IMG/VR virus record: IMGVR_UViG_3300031758_000286
Coordinates: 1 to 34,202 of that record
DNA: 34,202 nucleotides
Source of the DNA: a virus
Direction: 5' to 3' (one strand)
Below the pieces are notes generated by a model. The model searched no databases. It was given only the letters and a program-made list of their open reading frames with translations, and was not told the DNA's origin. A program made the position numbers and the translations under genes. Below are positions 15,034 through 22,429 of the stretch, one piece after another (the stretch's first letter is position 1; every line of letters begins with the position of its first letter).

Positions 15034-15335
15034 GTAATGTAAAAAAAAGATATACAAACAGTGAAATTAAAGCTAGAATGGTCTTCTTTGTAGGTGCAAC
15101 TTTAGCTTTTACCTTTGCAGTCATAGTTGTTGGCGTTATGTATGCGCTTGTATTTGTGACTCAACCAATTGATCAGCAGTCGCCAAATGACAAGGCCTTT
15201 ATTGATTCCCTATTAGTTCCAATCGTTCTATTCCTTTCCGGATGTCTTTCCGGCGTGCTTGCAGCTAATGGCCTAAAGGACAAAGAGAAGTCAAGCGGTA
15301 GCGGCTATGGAGTATATGATCAGGATCAAGAGTAA
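15030..15335 (+). CDS. Putative holin with two transmembrane helices
   Basis: A 101-residue membrane protein starting at the ATG at 15030, which overlaps the lipoprotein stop as ATGA; a frame from 14997 is not needed. TM1 is about residues 14-38 (FVGATLAFTFAVIVVGVMYA) and TM2 about residues 56-76 (LLVPIVLFLSGCLSGVLAAN), with a charged tail containing KEKSSGSG. Size, topology and position right after the endolysin and lipoprotein are those of class II holins. Holins have poor sequence conservation, so the call rests on context. Confidence 0.8.
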   Translation: MSNVKKRYTNSEIKARMVFFVGATLAFTFAVIVVGVMYALVFVTQPIDQQSPNDKAFIDSLLVPIVLFLSGCLSGVLAANGLKDKEKSSGSGYGVYDQDQE

Positions 15336-15511
15336 TGGCACAAAGAAGAAATGTAGCAAAAAATCCTAAGCTATGGAGTCAAGCTAAATCTATGGCTAGA
15401 TCAAAGTTTGATGTTTACCCTTCTGCCTATGCTAACGCATGGGCGGTAAAATGGTATAAGTCCAAGGGTGGAGCATGGAGAACGACATCTGCACCTAAAA
15501 AGAAAAAGTGA
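15335..15511 (+). CDS. Small basic phage protein with Lys tail, 58 residues
   Basis: Begins MAQRRNVAKNPKLWSQAKSM at an ATG overlapping the holin stop (TAATG). The centre DVYPSAYANAWAVKWYKSKG is aromatic and probably folded. The end is PKKKK. The layout matches small phage proteins of unknown role common in environmental viral genomes. Confidence 0.7.
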   Translation: MAQRRNVAKNPKLWSQAKSMARSKFDVYPSAYANAWAVKWYKSKGGAWRTTSAPKKKK

Positions 15512-15517
15512 TATACT

Positions 15518-15796
15518 ATGGCTGGACCAAAAGGTGTTGGTTTAACTAAATGGTTTAATCAGAAATGGGTTAACATTGGTGCTCCAAAAAAGAATGGCAA
15601 GTGGCAGCCTTGTGGAACGTCTGGCAAAGGTGGCGGTTATGCAAAGTGCCTTCCTGTCGCCAAAGCCAATTCACTATCCTCTTCTCAGCGGAGAAGTGCG
15701 GTTCAAAGAAAAAGGTCTCAAGGCACTCCTTCGAAAGGTGTTAAAGGGCAAGCTCCAAAAAATGTTGCTACCTTTAAAAAGAAAAAGAAAAAATAA
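15518..15796 (+). CDS. Small basic phage protein with poly-Lys tail, 92 residues
   Basis: Begins MAGPKGVGLTKWFNQKWVN, then GAPKKNGKWQPCGTSGKGG and YAKCLPVAKA, followed by SSSQRRSAVQRKRSQG. Two Cys in a PCG...KC arrangement and the final KKKKKK match a recurrent phage family that I cannot name with certainty. The ribosome-binding site is weak. Its TAA overlaps the next ATG. Confidence 0.72.
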   Translation: MAGPKGVGLTKWFNQKWVNIGAPKKNGKWQPCGTSGKGGGYAKCLPVAKANSLSSSQRRSAVQRKRSQGTPSKGVKGQAPKNVATFKKKKKK

Positions 15797-16002
15797 TGGA
15801 TGAAGTTTTTTCTGGCTTTATGCCAGCAATAAAAAATATTGAAATTACTGGTCAGACACCAATGATAACTGGAGATGGATCATTAATTAATGGGCACATA
15901 GTAAAGATAACTTTGGGCGACGACAAAGAAATAATACTTTCGCTCATGGAGGATCAGCTTCAAAAATTGTTTTTTGTTATATTGAAAGTGTTAAACGCAT
16001 AA
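15796..16002 (+). CDS. Hypothetical protein, 68 residues
   Basis: An acidic, hydrophobic protein unlike its basic neighbours, beginning MDEVFSGFMPAIKNIEITGQ and ending in a helix LQKLFFVILKVLNA. It starts in a TAATG overlap. It may be a small beta-rich domain with a C-terminal amphipathic helix. It is the last gene before the 15-bp hairpin. Confidence 0.65.
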   Translation: MDEVFSGFMPAIKNIEITGQTPMITGDGSLINGHIVKITLGDDKEIILSLMEDQLQKLFFVILKVLNA

Positions 16003-16013
16003 TTACTTATTAT

Positions 16014-16055
16014 AATGGTGGCACGATGTGACAGTATGAGCATCGTGCCACCATT
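16014..16055. repeat. 15-bp perfect inverted repeat (hairpin) without T tract
   Basis: Left arm 16014-16028 (AATGGTGGCACGATG) and right arm 16041-16055 (CATCGTGCCACCATT) are perfect reverse complements with a 12-base loop. The stem is GC-rich against an AT-rich background, but no run of T follows. It could be a terminator needing a factor, an RNA-stability element or an operator beside the promoter at 16058. Confidence 0.85.
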
Positions 16056-16057
16056 TG

Positions 16058-16066
16058 TGTTATAAT
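16058..16066 (+). promoter_or_regulatory. Extended -10 promoter for exonuclease-tRNA-glycan region
   Basis: TGTTATAAT, with a perfect TATAAT at 16061-16066 and the TGn extension, three bases after the hairpin. No -35 box is seen. Predicted start near 16073 gives a leader of about 50 bases before the ATG at 16123. Confidence 0.6.
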
Positions 16067-16122
16067 GTATAAGTATATGTAGTATTCAACCGATGTTACT
16101 CAAATAAAGAGACGGTGCTATT

Positions 16123-16881
16123 ATGGCAAAAATTTTATATTATGATATAGAAACAGCTCCAAACTTAAGTTATGTTTGGGGTCACTTTGAACAAAATGTT
16201 ATTGAGCACGACAGAGAATGGTATCTGCTATGCGTTTCCTATAGATGGGAAGGCGACAGTAAGACACAGGTGTGTTCTTTAATTGATTTTCCTGACGCAT
16301 ATAAAAAAGATCCAGAAAATGACTTCTTTGTTGCCAAGAAGCTATGGGAATTAATAGATGAAGCCGATATTGTTATTGCTCATAATGGCGATAGATTTGA
16401 TATGCGCAAAGCAAACGCTAGATTTGTTTACCACAATCTTGGTCCAACATCTCCAGTTAAACAAATTGATACCTTAAAAGTTGCTAGAAGATATTTCATG
16501 TTTAATAGCAATAAGTTAGATCACCTTGGTCAGCACTTGGGTGTTGGAAGAAAAGTTGATACGGGCGGCTTTGAAACATGGGCCGGATGTATGCGTGGTG
16601 ATTTGAAAGCCTGGAAACTAATGACCAAGTATGCAAAGCAGGATGTCGATTTGTTACGTAAAGTTTATATGAAGCTAAGACCTTGGATGACTAATCATCC
16701 AAATCTCAACGTTTATTCTGGCGAATGCAGTTGTCCGACATGTGGGTCAGACGACCTCCAGCGTAGAGGTCAACGCTATACTCAAATAGGAACCTATCAA
16801 CAGTGGTTCTGTAACTCATGTGGAGCATGGAGCAGAACTAGATTGTTAGAAGATGTAGAGCGCCCAGGCATAGTTCCCTGA
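16123..16881 (+). CDS. DEDD-type 3'-5' exonuclease (YprB-like) with zinc ribbon
   Basis: A 252-residue RNase-H-fold exonuclease. Motif I is YYDIETAP (D8, E10), motif II AHNGDRFDM near residues 87-95, and motif III YAKQDVDLL near residues 183-191, matching the YprB/RNase_H_2 group. The C-terminal 50 residues form a zinc ribbon, CSCPTCGS then WFCNSCGAW, which may bind DNA. AGACGG precedes the ATG. Predicted to trim DNA or RNA ends in repair or host DNA breakdown; it stands apart from the main replication block. It is followed after eight bases by the tRNA. Confidence 0.88.
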   Translation: MAKILYYDIETAPNLSYVWGHFEQNVIEHDREWYLLCVSYRWEGDSKTQVCSLIDFPDAYKKDPENDFFVAKKLWELIDEADIVIAHNGDRFDMRKANARFVYHNLGPTSPVKQIDTLKVARRYFMFNSNKLDHLGQHLGVGRKVDTGGFETWAGCMRGDLKAWKLMTKYAKQDVDLLRKVYMKLRPWMTNHPNLNVYSGECSCPTCGSDDLQRRGQRYTQIGTYQQWFCNSCGAWSRTRLLEDVERPGIVP

Positions 16882-16889
16882 TATATTTA

Positions 16890-16980
16890 GGAGAGGTGCC
16901 AGAGCACGGTTGAATGGAACATCCTGCTAAGATGTCGACACCCTTAAAAGTGTCCGTGGGTTCAAATCCCACCCTCTCCG
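16890..16980 (+). tRNA. tRNA-Ser (anticodon GCU)
   Basis: A 91-base class II tRNA. The acceptor stem GGAGAGG/CCTCTCC pairs fully. The anticodon stem ACATC/GATGT encloses CTGCTAA, giving anticodon GCT at 16926-16928 for AGC and AGU codons. A long variable arm (GACACCCTTAAAAGTGTC) is typical of serine. The T arm is GTGGG-TTCAAAT-CCCAC and the discriminator is G. CCA is not encoded. It lies on the same strand as the flanking genes. Confidence 0.96.
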
Positions 16981-17007
16981 CAAAATGTTTTTGTAAAAAG
17001 GAAAGAT

Positions 17008-17748
17008 ATGAATAATCCAGAAGTGTCAGTTGTATTAACTAGCTATAATAAGCCAAGCTATTTAGAAAAAGCAATACATTCAGTCATTCAGCAAACCTAC
17101 GATAATATTCATTTAATTATTGCAGAAGACAATTCCCCAAACACAAAAGTCATGGATGTAATTCGTGATGTTGTTGATAATTATCGTGGAGATAAAAGAA
17201 TAACATTCTTTAATTCATTTATCAAAGAGCAAGATAGGTTAAATACCGCCAGATATGCTACTCAGATAAACACCGCAGTTCGTTTATATTCAAGATCAAA
17301 ATACATTTGCTATTTGGCGGACGATGACTTTTATTATCCTGAGATGATTGAGAAAATGGTTTTTTCAGCGGAAAAAAATAAACATGATGTTGTCTTCTGC
17401 GCACAACACATCCTAGATGCAGATGGCAATATTGATGGCTGGGGATTAGATGGTAGAGGCGTTAGATGGTTTAGTTCACCTTTGGAAAGAGGCGCTGATA
17501 AGTTAGACCATAATCAAGTCATGACAACTAGAAGAGTGTTTGATTTAGTAGACGGATGGGACGATCACCCGCACGCCTGGTCCGGCGCTGATGCATACTT
17601 CTTTGATAGAATAGAAAAAAATGGATTCTTATTTCATCCAATAGATTATGATAAACCTTTGCAGGGGAAAGTTTATAGGGAAAAGTCAGTGCAGTGGAAC
17701 TGCACAAACGGTTTCATGCCGACAATGGGAGAAGATAGAAATGTCTAA
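17008..17748 (+). CDS. Family 2 glycosyltransferase (GT-A fold)
   Basis: A 246-residue inverting glycosyltransferase using a nucleotide sugar. The N-terminal VSVVLTSYNKPSYLEKAIHS is the typical GT2 strand-loop-helix, with IIAEDNSPN for nucleotide binding and LADDDFYYP (near residues 108-116) as the metal-binding D-x-D. The ATG at 17008 has AAAAGGAAAG upstream. It opens a five-gene glycan cassette and overlaps the next gene by eight bases. Acceptor is unknown: virion fibre, host surface glycan or DNA are all possible. Confidence 0.92.
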   Translation: MNNPEVSVVLTSYNKPSYLEKAIHSVIQQTYDNIHLIIAEDNSPNTKVMDVIRDVVDNYRGDKRITFFNSFIKEQDRLNTARYATQINTAVRLYSRSKYICYLADDDFYYPEMIEKMVFSAEKNKHDVVFCAQHILDADGNIDGWGLDGRGVRWFSSPLERGADKLDHNQVMTTRRVFDLVDGWDDHPHAWSGADAYFFDRIEKNGFLFHPIDYDKPLQGKVYREKSVQWNCTNGFMPTMGEDRNV

Positions 17749-18616
17749 TGTATGGGCAGTTGGAATGGCAAGAGATGAGGGTGATATCATATATCACACC
17801 ATGATTCATCTCGCTGCAAATAAAGTAAACGGAATTATTATTGCAGATAATTTATCCAAAGATAATACCTGGGAACAAATGAATCTAGCCAAGGAGCACA
17901 TACAATCGCATGGATGCGATACTCAAGTTGTTCTTTTAAAAGATGATGTTGTCGGATATACTCAAAGTGAAAAGATGACCGCTCTAGCGCAAAGAGCTAG
18001 AGAAAATGGTGCACAGTGGATTATTCCTTTTGATATAGATGAAATTTGGTTTTCGCCAAATCAAACTCTTTCTGATGCCTTCAGTCAACTAGATGCCGAA
18101 AACGTTGACGTATATAGAACGTTATACACAAATCATTCCGTAACAGAATATGACACCCCAGGGAAATCGCCATTTCATTCAATGCAATATAAATGGGATC
18201 TCCCAACAAACCATAAGAGCTGCTTTAGGTTTAGAAAAAACGATGCTTTTGTCAAGATTTCAAATGGAAATCATTTTGTTCAACATAACGGTGGGAATAT
18301 TGGCGCTAATGTCAACGTTTACATTGACGATTATGGTCATGATCGGATTGTTTTTGGTCCACAGATTCTTGCCATTAGACATTTCCAGTGGAGATCTCTT
18401 GATCATTTTATTAAAAAAGTGACGAATGCCTATGAAGCGTGTAAAGCTCTTCCTAGCAATCATGATTTATATAAAGGTGCTGCATGGTGGCAAGAGTTTG
18501 AAGAATTCGAAGCAAATGGCGTACCTGGCTTAGAAAAAATGTATTACAAAAATATTTTAGTACAGGGAGATTTGGGCAGATTGATACATGACCCAGCCCC
18601 AATAATGGAGTTGTGA
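17741..18616 (+). CDS. Glycosyltransferase, GT2/GT92-like
   Basis: A 291-residue protein starting at the ATG at 17741, after GGGAGAAG. A frame from 17648 overlaps the previous gene and is not used. The opening VWAVGMARDEGDIIYHTMIH matches glycosyltransferases that begin with a KNE/RDE motif, IIIADNLSKDNTWEQM supplies the nucleotide site, and IIPFDIDEIWF holds the DxDE. LAIRHFQWRSLDHFIKKV resembles the conserved C-terminal part of this group. It is translationally coupled to its neighbours. Confidence 0.88.
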   Translation: MSNVWAVGMARDEGDIIYHTMIHLAANKVNGIIIADNLSKDNTWEQMNLAKEHIQSHGCDTQVVLLKDDVVGYTQSEKMTALAQRARENGAQWIIPFDIDEIWFSPNQTLSDAFSQLDAENVDVYRTLYTNHSVTEYDTPGKSPFHSMQYKWDLPTNHKSCFRFRKNDAFVKISNGNHFVQHNGGNIGANVNVYIDDYGHDRIVFGPQILAIRHFQWRSLDHFIKKVTNAYEACKALPSNHDLYKGAAWWQEFEEFEANGVPGLEKMYYKNILVQGDLGRLIHDPAPIMEL

Positions 18617-19272
18617 TGAATAAAGTTTCTTTGATAATAATAACTGACGGCAGACAAGCATGTATTTCTGAAACAATACCGTCCATGCGTAAAAATTTAA
18701 ACTATAATTTTTATGAGAAAATAATAATTAATGATTCAGCAGATCTTAGATATCATCAATATTTAATGTCTAATTATCCAGATTTTCGTATAGTTTCACA
18801 TGAAACTAGAAGAGGTTTGGCTGGAGCAGTACAGTCAGCATGGACTTCCGTTTCTCGTGATTCAGATTATATTTTTCATTTAGAAGATGACTTCTTGTTT
18901 AATCAGGAAATCAGTATTGAAAATCTTATATCACTTCTTGAATCTAATCCTAATCTTGTTCAAATGGCTTTGGTGCGCGCTCCGGTTAATCCGCCCGAAG
19001 AAGAGGTGGGCGGATTTGTCTTTCAACACTTAGAAGACTACACTCAAAAGGATGGCTTTTTTGAACATGGTAGATTGTTTACTTTAAATCCTTGTTTGTA
19101 TCCAATGTCTACCGTAAGAATGGGGTGGCCAGATCATGGTGGCGAATCTGAATTCACTTCAAAAGTTCACTCGTTAAATGACAGTTATAGATTTGGTTTT
19201 TATGGAGAAATATATGATAAGCCATATGTGACGCATATTGGTGGAAGAAGAAGTGAAGGATGGTTCCTATAA
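18616..19272 (+). CDS. Glycosyltransferase, GT2-like
   Basis: A 218-residue protein. ATG 18616 is chosen over GTG 18613 because ATGGAG lies five bases upstream and it forms a TGATG overlap. The sequence VSLIIITDGRQACISETIPS is GT-A-like, RRGLAGAVQSAW resembles the acceptor loop and FHLEDDFLFN is the D-x-D-equivalent motif. The C-terminus HIGGRRSEGWFL is short, and the whole is smaller than the usual GT2 length, so it is a compact version. Third transferase of the cassette. Confidence 0.85.
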   Translation: MNKVSLIIITDGRQACISETIPSMRKNLNYNFYEKIIINDSADLRYHQYLMSNYPDFRIVSHETRRGLAGAVQSAWTSVSRDSDYIFHLEDDFLFNQEISIENLISLLESNPNLVQMALVRAPVNPPEEEVGGFVFQHLEDYTQKDGFFEHGRLFTLNPCLYPMSTVRMGWPDHGGESEFTSKVHSLNDSYRFGFYGEIYDKPYVTHIGGRRSEGWFL

Positions 19273-19983
19273 ATGCAAAAAGAAATTATAGTAAATAAAA
19301 ATAATATTTCCTTTAAAGTAGAAGACAGCAAAGAGCTCCATCAAGATGTTGGTTATAATTTTTGGTCAGAAAAATATTCTTCTTGGGAGAATAGCACTTT
19401 TCAAGTATTAGATAAGTATTTATCAAAAGATAAAGATTATTTAGATATAGGCTCATGGGTTGGACCAACGGCAATCTACGCTTCATTTCTAAGCAGAAGA
19501 GTATTTGCCGTAGAGCCAGACCCTACCGCCTATAAGATCCTGCAAAAAAATATTTCCTTAAACTCAATTACCAATATAATTCACTTTAACGCCGCTGCTT
19601 CAAATTTACAAACAGCTTACCTCAAACCAAATAGGTTCTTTGGAGATTCAATGACAAGAGTCTCAGAGAATGCATCTTCGGGTATTGCTGTTAAAGCAAT
19701 GGGTCTAGATGAGTTAATTTCGCTTGGAGATTTTTCTTTAATAAAAATTGATATTGAGGGACACGAGTTTCAACTAATCAAAGAATACATAAAAGTTTTA
19801 AACCAAGCAAAGATACCATTATTTTTATCTCTGCACACTCCCTTTTTTAATAATGGCGAATCCTTACTTAAAGAACTCACGCAAAATCTTGCTAATACAA
19901 AACAGGTATTTGATGAGCAGGGTAGAAAAATAAGCTTAGAACAAATAGACAGTAGTTTTGGAAGTTATTTATTTTTGTGGTAG
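19273..19983 (+). CDS. FkbM family SAM-dependent methyltransferase
   Basis: A 236-residue methyltransferase. YLDIGSWVGPTAIYASFLS (near residues 56-74) is the SAM-binding motif I, VFAVEPDPTAYKIL motif II, and LIKIDIEGHEFQLIKEY the FkbM signature. FkbM enzymes usually methylate hydroxyl groups of sugars or polyketides. With three glycosyltransferases before it and an acyltransferase after it, it most likely methylates a sugar built by the cassette. The start directly follows the previous stop. Confidence 0.92.
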   Translation: MQKEIIVNKNNISFKVEDSKELHQDVGYNFWSEKYSSWENSTFQVLDKYLSKDKDYLDIGSWVGPTAIYASFLSRRVFAVEPDPTAYKILQKNISLNSITNIIHFNAAASNLQTAYLKPNRFFGDSMTRVSENASSGIAVKAMGLDELISLGDFSLIKIDIEGHEFQLIKEYIKVLNQAKIPLFLSLHTPFFNNGESLLKELTQNLANTKQVFDEQGRKISLEQIDSSFGSYLFLW

Positions 19984-19987
19984 TTTT

Positions 19988-20626
19988 ATGGATTTAATAA
20001 TCATTGGAGCGGGCGGACATGCTGTTGACCTGACCTATCTATCTGAAAATGATAAATATATTAAATGGAACATTATAGGTTATCTAGATGATGATCCGGT
20101 AAATAGGTATAGCGACAAGACGATAGGGCCGGTTTCATCGCTGAGCGTTTATTTAAATAAATATAAAAATTTAAAATATTGTATTGCCATTAACTCCTCA
20201 ATAATAAGAAAAAAAATAGACTTACTCTATGGAGACGATGAAAAGTCAGCTAATTTGATCCATGAGACAGCTTTAATAGGTAGCGAGTGCTCATATGGTA
20301 ATGGCATTACTATGGGGCCATATTCTTTATTAACAACAAATGTTAAGATAGGCAAGCATGTCCATATTAATTCTGCAGCGTCGATTAATCAATCTAGCTT
20401 TATAGGAGACTACTGCACGGTAAGTCCCGGCGTTAGGGTTTGTGGGGATGTTAAAGTTGGCGACACCACTTCTATAGGGGCTGGCGCAGTGATTATTAAT
20501 TTCAAATCAATAGGAAGAGAATGTACACTGGGCGCTGGCACTGTAGTCATAGATAATATAAGCGATCATACAACTGTAGTCGGAGTGCCCGGTAGGGAAA
20601 TAAAGAAGTTTGGCGAATATATTTAA
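19988..20626 (+). CDS. PglD/NeuD-like sugar acyltransferase, catalytic His apparently replaced
   Basis: A 212-residue two-domain protein. DLIIIGAGGHAVDL and GYLDDDP form the nucleotide-sugar-binding fold of PglD/NeuD enzymes, followed by a left-handed beta helix with hexapeptide repeats (SFIGDYCTVSPGVRVCGDVK). The C-terminus VVGVPGREIKKFG is typical. In the family the catalytic His sits in a turn such as VIEHECVIG of PglD; here the matching stretch is SINQSSFIG, so His is replaced by Gln. The fold is confident, the activity is not. ATG 19988 lies four bases after the methyltransferase stop. Confidence 0.9.
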   Translation: MDLIIIGAGGHAVDLTYLSENDKYIKWNIIGYLDDDPVNRYSDKTIGPVSSLSVYLNKYKNLKYCIAINSSIIRKKIDLLYGDDEKSANLIHETALIGSECSYGNGITMGPYSLLTTNVKIGKHVHINSAASINQSSFIGDYCTVSPGVRVCGDVKVGDTTSIGAGAVIINFKSIGRECTLGAGTVVIDNISDHTTVVGVPGREIKKFGEYI

Positions 20627-20636
20627 GCTAGATTAG

Positions 20637-20645
20637 TTACTATAT
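20637..20645 (+). promoter_or_regulatory. Candidate late promoter, TTACTATAT
   Basis: Fourth motif copy, 39 bases before the ATG at 20676, in the gap that separates the glycan cassette from the following genes. Predicted start near 20650. Confidence 0.55.
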
Positions 20646-20675
20646 TGTTGTTAAATATTATGTAAGGAGTAAGTC

Positions 20676-20879
20676 ATGGCCGGAAAAAAACCCGCAAAGA
20701 AAAATGTATCCAATACACCCGTAGCTACTTTAAAAGTAGAGCAACCAGGTAAGCCAGTATTATATGTCGGATTAAAAGGTGTTTCCTTTACTTGTCCAAC
20801 ATGTAGTCGTCAACTCCAGCGAGGTATGGTTTACGAGCATAATAATCAAAAATTTTGTTCAAGAAATTGTATCAAGTAA
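20676..20879 (+). CDS. Small basic zinc-finger protein, 67 residues
   Basis: A Lys-rich N-terminus (MAGKKPAKKN) leads to a compact finger, FTCPTCSRQLQRGMVYEHNN followed by KFCSRNCIK. The CPTC and FCSRNC pairs resemble MYM/TRASH-type zinc fingers. AAGGAG lies seven bases before the ATG. Possible DNA- or protein-binding role; it is the first gene behind a candidate late promoter. Confidence 0.75.
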   Translation: MAGKKPAKKNVSNTPVATLKVEQPGKPVLYVGLKGVSFTCPTCSRQLQRGMVYEHNNQKFCSRNCIK

Positions 20880-20888
20880 TATATAGCA

Positions 20889-22058
20889 ATGTTTTTCCCT
20901 GCGCAAGAGTTTGAGCCAGAGTATGTACCAAAAGTTGGACTAACGCCATTTGAAGTTTCAAAAACAGTTTCCCATAAAGGTACTCCAATATTTCAATTGA
21001 CAGATACAGCCGATATGGCTAGTGATGATTTATTGAAATATCTTTCAGGATTAGATCCAAGAATTCTTGAGAATATGCCACAAGAAGTAATGGATGAGAT
21101 TAATTCTGGGAATATAAGCCATATTTTTCAAACTGATCCATCTACATCTCAAAAATATTTAGACATGACTCCTTCTGAGCAAAAAGCTCTTGAAGGCAAA
21201 GGGTCCATATACCTCAGAACAAAAGAGGGAAGAACAGCTAGATTTAAGCTTCCAGAAATATCTGACGGAGATGCTGGATGGAATGCCAATAAGGGTAATT
21301 CCATTTTTATGGATCAAACAATTTATGATACTACAGAAAATACAAGAAGCTTATCTGCAGCTGAAGCGCTTAAAAAAAATGTTCAAAGAGGAGAAAGGGC
21401 TGCAGAAACTGTAGATGAAAAAATATTAAGATCTAATGTAGTCGAAGAGATTTTATCTGGTTCAAAAACTTTAACTGGCGCTGGCTCAGGAGTTGCCGTC
21501 CCTACCGCTACAGTGACTACTGGACCTACACCCGGAGCAGTTCCTCCAACACCTACGGTAACAACTGGGCCTACGCCCGGAGCAGTTCCTCCAACACCTA
21601 CGGTAACAACTGGGCCTACGCCCGGAGCATTTCCTCCAACACCTACGGTAACAACTGGGCCAACTCCACCTAAGAAACCAATTGGCAGACCTGTTATATC
21701 AGCTAATACTACTGCTCCAACACCAACTGCTGCTGGAGCTCAGCAAACAGCACAAGCTACAACTCAATCAGGAAATGCAACCCCACCACCAAAGGCTACA
21801 ATACATTCCAATGCTCCAACGCCACCAAGGCCGTCTAGTGGTGCACCGGCAAAAGCACCTGGGAAAATGAGAGCATTAGCTGATGATGTTTCTGCAGCAG
21901 TGACCAAAGGTCCAAACGGTGCCAGAAATTTAAAGATGCTCGGCATAGCTGGTGCCCTTGGTGTAGCTGGTTTTGGTTTATCTCGTGGCACTCGTTCTGT
22001 TCAAGACGAAAATGAAACAAATAAAAGATTAGAAATGCAGCGCAGAGGAATTATATAG
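20889..22058 (+). CDS. Hypothetical Pro/Thr-rich protein, possibly virion-associated
   Basis: A 389-residue protein in three parts. Residues 1-205 look folded and acidic (LTPFEVSKTVSHKGTPIFQL, MTPSEQKALEGKGSIYLRT). Residues 207-320 are Pro/Thr-rich, with 15-residue repeats of the form PTVTTGPTPGAVPPT. Residues 350-366 (LGIAGALGVAGFGLSRG) may be a transmembrane or glycine-zipper segment, before a charged end. There is no clear Shine-Dalgarno before the ATG, which lies nine bases after the previous stop. Its neighbours suggest late expression. I do not recognise a family; a linker-type virion protein is a guess. Confidence 0.8.
   Translation: MFFPAQEFEPEYVPKVGLTPFEVSKTVSHKGTPIFQLTDTADMASDDLLKYLSGLDPRILENMPQEVMDEINSGNISHIFQTDPSTSQKYLDMTPSEQKALEGKGSIYLRTKEGRTARFKLPEISDGDAGWNANKGNSIFMDQTIYDTTENTRSLSAAEALKKNVQRGERAAETVDEKILRSNVVEEILSGSKTLTGAGSGVAVPTATVTTGPTPGAVPPTPTVTTGPTPGAVPPTPTVTTGPTPGAFPPTPTVTTGPTPPKKPIGRPVISANTTAPTPTAAGAQQTAQATTQSGNATPPPKATIHSNAPTPPRPSSGAPAKAPGKMRALADDVSAAVTKGPNGARNLKMLGIAGALGVAGFGLSRGTRSVQDENETNKRLEMQRRGII
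21507..21671 (+). repeat. 45-bp tandem repeats, about 3.7 copies
   Basis: In-frame units at 21507-21551 (diverged), 21552-21596, 21597-21641 (one base different from the previous unit) and a partial copy 21642-21671. Each codes for 15 residues, PTVTTGPTPGAVPPT. The near identity of the second and third units points to recent expansion by slippage or recombination. Confidence 0.9.
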
Positions 22059-22068
22059 TATAATATCG

Positions 22069-22077
22069 TTACTATAT
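22069..22077 (+). promoter_or_regulatory. Candidate late promoter, TTACTATAT
   Basis: Fifth motif copy, 37 bases before the ATG at 22106. A TATAAT also occurs just upstream at 22059-22064, overlapping the end of the previous gene, so two -10-like elements are stacked. Confidence 0.5.
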
Positions 22078-22105
22078 GTATTAAATCTAAATAGGAGAAT
22101 ATCAT

Positions 22106-22429
22106 ATGTCAATTTATTGGTTAGCCGAATTTCTAGAGCAAATGGAACAAAAGCTTGCTCCAGCAGAAGCAGAGTATGTTAACGCCATGATTGGCATTGT
22201 TGGCAAGTATGGCAAGTTAGCCAATGGTGACGCTAATGGCATATGGGTTGGCTATGTGCCTGCAATGGAAAATGATAACCTTCCAATAGGTGTCAAGTGT
22301 GGAAACTGCGCCTTCTATGAAGGCAATGGCGTGTGCAAGATTGTTGCTCAAACTGTAGAGGAAGATGGTTATTGTAGACTCGCTGCAATTTGGCAGGGCG
22401 CAGTAAAAGGTGGACCTAAGGATGAATAA
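22106..22429 (+). CDS. Cys-motif protein, paralogue of next gene
   Basis: A 107-residue protein with AGGAG before its ATG. The N-terminus MSIYWLAEFLEQMEQ is shared in outline with the next gene. The C-terminal VKCGNCAFYEGNGVCKIVAQ and GYCRL give a C-x2-C-x8-C-x11-C pattern. This resembles a compact Fe-S (HiPIP-like) or zinc-binding module seen in small phage proteins. Its stop overlaps the next start. Function unknown. Confidence 0.75.
   Translation: MSIYWLAEFLEQMEQKLAPAEAEYVNAMIGIVGKYGKLANGDANGIWVGYVPAMENDNLPIGVKCGNCAFYEGNGVCKIVAQTVEEDGYCRLAAIWQGAVKGGPKDE

Noticed and set aside
18150-18686. Several frames on both strands inside the glycosyltransferase genes
   Set aside because: The GT2-like frames have consistent motifs, starts and coupling; these do not.
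21507-21671. Tandem repeats considered as a CRISPR array
   Set aside because: The 45-base units are contiguous, in frame and without unique spacers; the Cas4-like gene at 5390 has no cas neighbours.
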